Assembly (NCBI GenBank): GCA_002319925.1 | Contig: DCFP01000020.1 | Location: 30,324 to 49,055 of the forward strand | Direction of reading: 5' to 3' | Length of the DNA: 18,732 nt | Origin: Holophagaceae bacterium UBA1801 | GTDB lineage: Bacteria; Acidobacteriota; Holophagae; Holophagales; Holophagaceae | Part shown: piece after piece, positions 13,820 to 18,732 of the stretch | Layout: each line of letters starts with the position of its first letter | Position numbering within the stretch: position 1 is the stretch's first letter | Program-made: the position numbers and the translations under genes | The notes under the pieces: model-generated | The model's database searches: none | Seen by the model: only the letters and a program-made list of their open reading frames with translations | What the model was told of the DNA's origin: nothing

Positions 13820-14860
13820 TCATGGTCCTGCCGGAGGCGCGGCATCCGCGCGGAGTTCTCTGATCCTCGCCAGTTCTTCATTCAGCCGGATGGCGCGTTC
13901 GCACTCGTTCAGCGCCATCGTGAAGATCCTGTGATTGGGATTCGATTCCAGTGCAGCCTGGAAGAAGGGCCTCCCGGCGGCGCAATCACCGAGCATGAAA
14001 TAGCACATGCCAACGTCGTACTGGGTTCTGCCGAGGTACTTCGCATTCGCCTTCGGGTCCACCTTGGCCAGGGCCAGCGCACTTTTGGACGCGGCGAGCG
14101 CTCCTGCGTAGTCCTTGAGTTCAAGCCGCTGGTAGGCCTCCTTCATGCCGTAATTCCGGTCGTCGTAGAAGACCAGCTTCCGGGTCTCCTTCCAGGGAAG
14201 CAGCAGTTGCCGCACCTGGACCTTGGCCAGATCCAGCGCAAGCTGGCGCACTTCAGCCTCGGGGGGATATTCCGGCTGGTGGTTTTCAGCGGATTGTTCC
14301 TGGCTGGGAGACACCGCGATCCGCTGCGGGCTGAATGCCTGTCCCGTGGCCAGGTCCACCGCCTGGACGATGACGCTGAAATCGACCTGAGTCCTCGCGA
14401 TGAAGGTCGTCACCGCGGGATGGATCCGGCCTTGGCCATCCCTCCATTCAGGCTTGATGGCGCTCGTGGGACTGCGTGTTGTTTTCTGGTCTTTGGCATC
14501 GATGAACAGCAGCATGGGTGAACCCAACCGCTTCCCGAGCTCCGTGACTGTCTGCCGATCCTGCAGTTTCGAAAGGGAGAACTTGGCATCCTTGAAGGAG
14601 GTCTCGATGAGGTTCCGGTCCACGATTTCAATCTGCCGGGTGGCCGCAAGATCCGCGCTGCAGGCGGCTACGAGTGGTCCGTCATCACGGGCCTGGGGCG
14701 GGGCGAAGGCCACGCGTTGCACCTTGACTCCCAGCCCCGGCGGGTGGGCGAGGGTCACTTCCACATCGGGATTGATGAGGGCGTCGAAAAGCTGCGCGCG
14801 GGCTGAGGCATTGGCCATCAGGAACAGCGCGGCAGTCGGCAGCCATCTCCAGATTCGCAC
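13820..14860 (-). CDS. Secreted/periplasmic protein with a C-terminal TPR-like region
   Basis: This 346-residue protein begins with a signal peptide (MRIWRWLPTAALFLMANASA, probable cleavage after Ala22 in ARA-Q). Residues about 45-180 contain VQRVAFAPPQARDDGPLVAA, RQIEIVDRNLIET, LGKRLGSPMLLFIDA and DFSVIVQAVDLATGQ. This order is reminiscent of CsgG/TolB-type nucleotide-like folds seen in outer-membrane-associated proteins. Residues about 235-330 (MKEAYQRLELKDYAGALAAS, then YDVGMCYFMLGDCAAGRPFF) are TPR-like helices. Function is unknown. The start codon is GTG at 14860, preceded by an AAGGGGGG ribosome binding site on the minus strand. It lies 44 bases downstream of the HAD-Nudix gene, same strand, so co-transcription is possible. 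Confidence 0.8.
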   Translation of the reverse strand: MRIWRWLPTAALFLMANASARAQLFDALINPDVEVTLAHPPGLGVKVQRVAFAPPQARDDGPLVAACSADLAATRQIEIVDRNLIETSFKDAKFSLSKLQDRQTVTELGKRLGSPMLLFIDAKDQKTTRSPTSAIKPEWRDGQGRIHPAVTTFIARTQVDFSVIVQAVDLATGQAFSPQRIAVSPSQEQSAENHQPEYPPEAEVRQLALDLAKVQVRQLLLPWKETRKLVFYDDRNYGMKEAYQRLELKDYAGALAASKSALALAKVDPKANAKYLGRTQYDVGMCYFMLGDCAAGRPFFQAALESNPNHRIFTMALNECERAIRLNEELARIRELRADAAPPAGP

Positions 14861-14904
14861 ACACCCCCCTTGTCACTCAGCATGCGCCGGAAGGATCCGC
14901 GTGG

Positions 14905-16107
14905 TCAAATCGCAGATGCCTTGCGCTCCGCTGCGTAGCGCTGCAATGCGCTCAGGTGCATCGGGTAGAACCGCCCGGGTTCGGCGTTGAGCATCCGCGC
15001 CAGCTCGGACAATCGAAGCCAGCGGATCTCGCGGGATTCATCGCTGCCCGTGGCGGCCTCGCCCTCGACCTCGCAGATGAAGGTCTGGACCATGATCGGA
15101 TAGGCGCCCAGGAGATTCTGCGAACTGGCGTAGGGTGCGTAACTGAGTACGTCGTAGCCATTGATAACCACGCGCCTGGATTCGCTTTCGCCCTGGATCC
15201 ATTGCACGGTCAGACCGGTCTCCTCCTGGATCTCCCGCCTGAGGCAATCGTAGATGTTCTCGAGGGCGCGGATCTTGCCGGCGGGAATTTCGATGAGCCC
15301 CGTCTCGCCCGGAGCGCCGGCCTTGTCGCGCTCCTGCAGCAGGATCCATTCCTCGCCTTCCTGAAAGCGGCGGATGATACCGCCGGCGCCGGGAATCGCG
15401 AACTGTTCCTGGAACCGTGTACCGGTGGCCTCGCTGGTTCCGGGGACATCCCGGAACAGATCTTCAACGACGGGGACCAACTCGCCCGGCGCGCAAGCAA
15501 GGCGCAGCGCGCCGTGCTCTGTCAATTCCTTCTCCGAGCCGTAACCATAGGTCACGCCTACGCAGCGCAAGCCGCACCGGACGCCTCCGAGCATGTCGTG
15601 CTCCCGGTCGCCAACCATGACCGCGAGATCGGGATCCAGGCTCTCGGTGGTCAGCAGGTAGGCGATCAAGTCACCCTTGTCCACGCGGGTGCCATCCAGC
15701 TCGCTTCCGTAGACACCATCGAACAGCGGCATGAGGTGGAAGTGGTCCACGATGCGCTCGGCAAAAACACGGGGCTTGGAGGTGGCCACGAAGGTACGGA
15801 AGCCCCTGCCGCGCAACTCATGCAAAGCCTCCGGAATACCCGGATACAGCGCGTTCTCGAACAACCCCACCGTGGAGAAGCGTTCGCGATAGTAGGTGAT
15901 CGCTTGCTCTACGCAGCCCTTGTCCGCCGTTCCCAGCAGGCGCGGGAAGCTCACTTGCAGCGGCGGTCCGATGCACCACAGCAGTTCATCCTCGCTAGGC
16001 ACCGGTCTCTTCAGCTTCGCCAGGGCGTGCTGGATGCAGCGCGTGATGCCCGGCTTAGGATCCGTCAGTGTGCCGTCGAGATCGAAGAGAACCGCTCGCT
16101 CCTTCAC
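14905..16107 (-). CDS. HAD-superfamily phosphatase fused to a Nudix hydrolase
   Basis: The 400-residue protein joins two hydrolase domains. The first (about 1-215) is a Gph/PpaX-like HAD phosphatase: nucleophile and acid Asp9/Asp11 in FDLDGTLTD, Ser110 in VATSKP, Lys144 in VDKGDLIAYL, and Asp167/Asp171 in MVGDREHDMLGG. The second (about 225-400) is a Nudix domain with the full box G277-x5-E283-x7-REIQEETGL (291-299), preceded by WILLQERD and IEIPAGKI, similar to ADP-ribose/ADP-sugar pyrophosphatases. A combined route, pyrophosphate-bond cleavage to a sugar phosphate followed by dephosphorylation, is possible but unproven. The start was put at GTG 16107, because a G-rich ribosome binding site is next to it and the HAD fold begins there. 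The open frame runs on to 16257 and overlaps the ABC-F gene, which is less likely. Confidence 0.88.
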   Translation of the reverse strand: MKERAVLFDLDGTLTDPKPGITRCIQHALAKLKRPVPSEDELLWCIGPPLQVSFPRLLGTADKGCVEQAITYYRERFSTVGLFENALYPGIPEALHELRGRGFRTFVATSKPRVFAERIVDHFHLMPLFDGVYGSELDGTRVDKGDLIAYLLTTESLDPDLAVMVGDREHDMLGGVRCGLRCVGVTYGYGSEKELTEHGALRLACAPGELVPVVEDLFRDVPGTSEATGTRFQEQFAIPGAGGIIRRFQEGEEWILLQERDKAGAPGETGLIEIPAGKIRALENIYDCLRREIQEETGLTVQWIQGESESRRVVINGYDVLSYAPYASSQNLLGAYPIMVQTFICEVEGEAATGSDESREIRWLRLSELARMLNAEPGRFYPMHLSALQRYAAERKASAI

Positions 16108-16116
16108 CCTGCCCCC

Positions 16117-16140
16117 CTGAAACCATTGAACACGGTTCAG
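16117..16140 (-). other. Small hairpin beside the HAD-Nudix ribosome binding site
   Basis: CTGAA-A-CC (16117-16124) and GG-TTCAG (16134-16140) form a 7-bp stem with one bulged A. Read on the minus strand, it ends at the G-run that forms the ribosome binding site for the HAD-Nudix gene. It may affect translation. I see nothing else definite in the 139-base gap between this gene and the ABC-F gene. Confidence 0.25.
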
Positions 16141-16246
16141 GGGAGTGTGTGAAGGGAGATGGCAGTCCCGAATGAATGCAAGGAAGATCGAGGCTGGCGG
16201 CGCTTCATGGCTGGCCGAGACGATGATGCTGCGTCCTGCATCACGA

Positions 16247-18148
16247 TCAGCGGCCATCCAACAGCGACCCCCATTCGGCGTACAGCTTTTCCAGCATGCG
16301 CCCTATGGCGGCGGCTTCCTGCACCACACGGCCAGCGCGGGCGAAATCGCGGCGGTTGTTGGCCTCCAGCGATTCGCGCTCTAGGTTCTCCTTTCGTCGT
16401 TCCTCCGAAGCGATCCGTTCCTCCAGCGCGAGGCGGCGCGCCTCGCCCGATGGCTTGCCCGGCGCCACGATCCGCGGCTTCCGGTTCCGGGTCACGTCCC
16501 GCGAGCGCTCCTCGATGCGTCCGGACGTGCGCACCGTACGGGAGCCCAGATCCCGCCAGTATTCCGCGAAGGTCCCCTCGTAGGGCGTGAAGCGCCCTTC
16601 CTCAAGCACAATGACCCGCTCGGCCACTTTCTCCAGGAACCACTTGTCGTGGGAGACCGCGAGGATGGTGCCCGTGAAGTCGGCAAGGCCTTCCTCCAGC
16701 GCTTCCCGGCCTTCGATGTCGAGGTGGTTCGTGGGCTCGTCCAGCACCAGGAAGTTGGCACCGAGGAAGACCGCGCGCGCGATCTGGAGCCGGTTCCGCT
16801 CGCCGCCCGAGAGGGCACCGATGCGCGCGTCGATAGCGCTGCGCTCGAAGAGGAAACGCCTCAGGAGCCGATGGATGGCATCCTCCCGCGCCCCCAGCTC
16901 GGCGAATTCCTGGCCCACGGTGCGGTCCGCGCGGAAGACCTCCTGCTCCTGGGCGCAGTAGCCCAGGACCATGCTGGGGCCCACACGGATGGAGCCGCCT
17001 TCGTTCCACTTGCCTTCGGCGCCCACGACATCGCGCAGGAAGGTGGTCTTGCCGCTGCCATTGGCGCCAATGAGCGCCGCGCGTTCTCCTACGAGAAGAT
17101 CCAACCCGGCGCCCTCGAACAGCACGCGCTCATGGAAGGCCTTGCAGTAATCCCGAACGACAAGCGCGATATCCGCCTTGGAGTCATTGCCGTTGAAGAG
17201 CACCTGGATCCGGCCGCGGTCCAGGTCCGGCCGCTCGGCGGCCTGCTGCTTCGCCTGTTCGAGCTGGGTGCGGCGGGCTCGCAAGCGCTTGCCCCAGGCG
17301 GGATCCGGCCGCGCGTGGGCGATCTCGGCGAAGCGTCGAACGAGGGCTTCCAGCCGTTCGATGCGGGCATGGTCCGCCTGCCAGTCCCGGCCCTGGGCTG
17401 CGGCGCGGCCCAGTTTCTCCAGACGGTACGCCGAGTAGCCCCCTGCATAAGCAGCCACACACCCATCCTCCAGTTCGAGGATGCGGTCAGCAGCGCGGTC
17501 CAGAAGGTAGCGGTTGTGGGAGACCATGAGCACCGCGCGGCGCTCGGCGCGGATGAAGTCTTCCAGCCAGGCCAACCCCTGGAAGTCGAGATGGTTGCCC
17601 GGTTCATCCAGCAGCAGGAGATCCGGCGCTTCGGCCAGAGCGGCCACCAGCGCCAGGACGTTCTTCTCGCCCCCGGAAAGGATGGCAGCCTGGGAGCCGG
17701 CGAGATGCGCCAGCCCCGCCCGGGCCAGCAGCCTTCGCGCAGCCTCTTCCGCCCGGCCCCCGCCCAGCGCCTCGAAGCGCTCCCGCGCTTCTTCGTAGAC
17801 GTCCAGTTGTGCTTCGCCCGCTTCCAGCGCGGCCATGGCTTCGGCGGCTGCATCCAGCCGTGCGGCGGCTTCCCGCGCGGGCTGGCAGAGGATATCCAGG
17901 CACGTCAGGCCCTGCGGCGGCTCGTAGCGCTGGGGCACGAGGCCTACGCGCAGTCCTTTCTGGCGCCGCAGCGTGCCCTGGAAAGCATCGTCCTGGCCCG
18001 CGAGGATCCTGAGCAGGCTCGTCTTCCCGCAGCCATTGCGGCCCACAAGGGCCACCTTCTCGCCGGCTTCAAGAGCGAGCGAGACTTGTTCCAGCACGGG
18101 CGTCCCGGCCCAATCCTTCGACACATTAGTACATTCCAATATAGACAT
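16247..18148 (-). CDS. ABC-F family ATPase (Uup/EttA-like, ribosome-associated)
   Basis: This 633-residue soluble protein has two ABC ATPase domains in one chain and no membrane segment, as in ABC-F translation factors that act at the ribosomal E site. Domain 1: Walker A GRNGCGKTS (36-44), signature LSGGE (157-161), Walker B LLLLDEPGNHLD (177-188). Domain 2: GANGSGKTT (361-369), LSGGERNRLQIA (446-457), FLVLDEPTNHLD (466-477). The linker between them (about 235-320) is Arg/Gln-rich and fits the P-site tRNA interaction motif. A charged helical tail (about 565-628) probably forms a coiled coil. ATG 18148 begins MSILECTNVSKDW as in the family, though no clear ribosome binding site is seen. In domain 1 the normal Thr of DEPTNHLD is Gly. 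Confidence 0.93.
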   Translation of the reverse strand: MSILECTNVSKDWAGTPVLEQVSLALEAGEKVALVGRNGCGKTSLLRILAGQDDAFQGTLRRQKGLRVGLVPQRYEPPQGLTCLDILCQPAREAAARLDAAAEAMAALEAGEAQLDVYEEARERFEALGGGRAEEAARRLLARAGLAHLAGSQAAILSGGEKNVLALVAALAEAPDLLLLDEPGNHLDFQGLAWLEDFIRAERRAVLMVSHNRYLLDRAADRILELEDGCVAAYAGGYSAYRLEKLGRAAAQGRDWQADHARIERLEALVRRFAEIAHARPDPAWGKRLRARRTQLEQAKQQAAERPDLDRGRIQVLFNGNDSKADIALVVRDYCKAFHERVLFEGAGLDLLVGERAALIGANGSGKTTFLRDVVGAEGKWNEGGSIRVGPSMVLGYCAQEQEVFRADRTVGQEFAELGAREDAIHRLLRRFLFERSAIDARIGALSGGERNRLQIARAVFLGANFLVLDEPTNHLDIEGREALEEGLADFTGTILAVSHDKWFLEKVAERVIVLEEGRFTPYEGTFAEYWRDLGSRTVRTSGRIEERSRDVTRNRKPRIVAPGKPSGEARRLALEERIASEERRKENLERESLEANNRRDFARAGRVVQEAAAIGRMLEKLYAEWGSLLDGR

Positions 18149-18208
18149 GATAAATATCCAGATGGATCCTGGCGCTCAGGTCGCGCCATGGCATGATTTC
18201 GCGGAAAT

Positions 18209-18237
18209 GGGCGGGAGCGCCGACCGGCGCCCCGCCC
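18209..18237 (-). terminator. GC-rich hairpin downstream of nrfA
   Basis: Arms GGGCGGG-A-GCGCC (18209-18221) and GGCGC-CCCGCCC (18226-18237) form a 12-bp stem with one bulged A and a GACC loop. It lies about 50 bases after the nrfA stop on the minus strand, before the ABC-F gene. It is followed on that strand by a second small hairpin (ATTTC-CGC-GAAAT, complement of 18196-18208) rather than a T run. It probably ends or stabilises the nrfA transcript. Confidence 0.55.
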
Positions 18238-18288
18238 CTCAGATTTGTGATTCGTGTGGAGTCCCGTATTCGCGGAAGTCGCGCTCGC

Positions 18289-18732
18289 CTACTTCTTTGC
18301 CGTCTTGGGCAGTGACTCGGTCAGCTTGATGAGCGCGAGCTGGCCCTGGCGGCCGTAGTCGATGGCCTCGCCCAGGATGCGCGCGGCTTCCTGGGGCGCG
18401 TGGAAGCCCATGGAGTTCTCCGCGTTGATGAAGTCCACCCGCCACTGGGCCTTGCGCTGCAGTTCGAGGATGGGCGTGAGCTTGTCCTCGGGCACGCCGT
18501 CCTTCTTTGCCTTCTCCAGGTCGCCGATCAGCGCCACCAGGGCGTCCTCGGCACGGTCCATGAGGGCGCGGGTGCGGTCCTGGATGGCTTCCACCCGGGC
18601 CTTCAGCTCGGCTTCGGGGAACCGGTGGCAGGTCTGGCAGGCGCGGCTGATGTTCATCAGCGGGCTGCGCACCTGGTGGTCGCTGATCTTCACCGCGCCT
18701 TCGCGCTGGTAGGGCATGTGGCAGTCGGCGCA
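18289..18732 (-). CDS. nrfA: Ammonia-forming cytochrome c nitrite reductase, C-terminal part
   Basis: NrfA reduces nitrite to ammonium with six electrons in the periplasm, using five haems. The window holds the last 147 residues; the 5' end is cut by the window edge. The very first visible codons encode CADCHMPYQREG, a haem-binding CXXCH next to the window end. SDHQVRSPLMN (17-27) carries a conserved histidine that serves as a distal haem ligand in NrfA. ACQTCHRFPEAEL (31-43) is the final haem site. The remaining helices (to SLPKTAKK) match the NrfA dimer-interface region. The active-site haem (CXXCK type in most) and signal peptide lie outside. Partner NrfH would be expected upstream and is not visible. 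Confidence 0.93.
   Translation of the reverse strand, partial: CADCHMPYQREGAVKISDHQVRSPLMNISRACQTCHRFPEAELKARVEAIQDRTRALMDRAEDALVALIGDLEKAKKDGVPEDKLTPILELQRKAQWRVDFINAENSMGFHAPQEAARILGEAIDYGRQGQLALIKLTESLPKTAKK

Noticed and set aside
14956..16152. 398-codon plus-strand open frame opposite the HAD-Nudix gene
   Set aside because: Antisense to a gene with all HAD and Nudix catalytic residues; no recognisable domain or ribosome binding site.
16649..18196. 515-codon plus-strand open frame opposite the ABC-F gene
   Set aside because: It has no family motifs and lies entirely antisense to a gene with both complete ABC domains; it is a GC-codon-bias shadow.

Overview
This GC-rich window reads as chromosomal DNA of a free-living, Gram-negative-type bacterium. 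The gene content suggests an Acidobacteriota lineage of the Holophaga/Geothrix kind: a pentahaem nitrite reductase NrfA, a Ser/Thr protein kinase, a GT9 LPS-type glycosyltransferase, an OmpA-type lipoprotein and bacterial glycogen synthesis. The taxonomic call is inference from gene content, not a database result. I see no rRNA, tRNA, CRISPR array, insertion sequence or prophage gene.

Region by region. (1) 1-1422: the 3' end of a MalK/UgpC-type sugar ABC transporter ATPase, then a GntR/HutC-family regulator (HTH plus UTRA) with a TGGT-N7-ACCA palindrome just upstream. (2) 1527-1889: a lone CheY-like receiver. (3) 2031-5404: a four-gene same-strand block holding a Ser/Thr kinase with one membrane helix and a proline-rich, TonB-C-like periplasmic tail, an OmpA-type lipoprotein translationally coupled to it, a LURP-one/scramblase-like protein, and a Gly/Ala-rich single-pass membrane protein. 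The block ends at a convincing bidirectional terminator. (4) 5523-8015: a GT9 glycosyltransferase (minus strand) divergent from glgC. (5) 8056-11228: RNase R and a cytidylate-kinase-like protein. (6) 11341-13771: a Gfo/Idh/MocA oxidoreductase (minus) divergent from a two-part GNAT protein that looks leaderless, then a tiny Arg-rich membrane protein whose ribosome binding site lies inside an inverted repeat. (7) 13820-18732, all minus strand: a secreted TPR-containing protein, a HAD phosphatase-Nudix fusion, an ABC-F ATPase, and the C-terminal end of NrfA.

How the genes work together. The kinase block is the most system-like unit: an inner-membrane kinase with a periplasmic domain, a peptidoglycan-binding outer-membrane lipoprotein and two small accessory proteins could form an envelope-sensing module. 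The HAD-Nudix fusion is a second unusual architecture. The rest is mostly housekeeping: glycogen precursor synthesis, RNA decay, ribosome-associated ABC-F function and anaerobic nitrite ammonification.

Convergent junctions carry inverted repeats at 5465-5497 and 11297-11335, and further hairpins follow rnr and nrfA. Many long opposite-strand ORFs in this window are GC-driven shadows of these genes and are not annotated.
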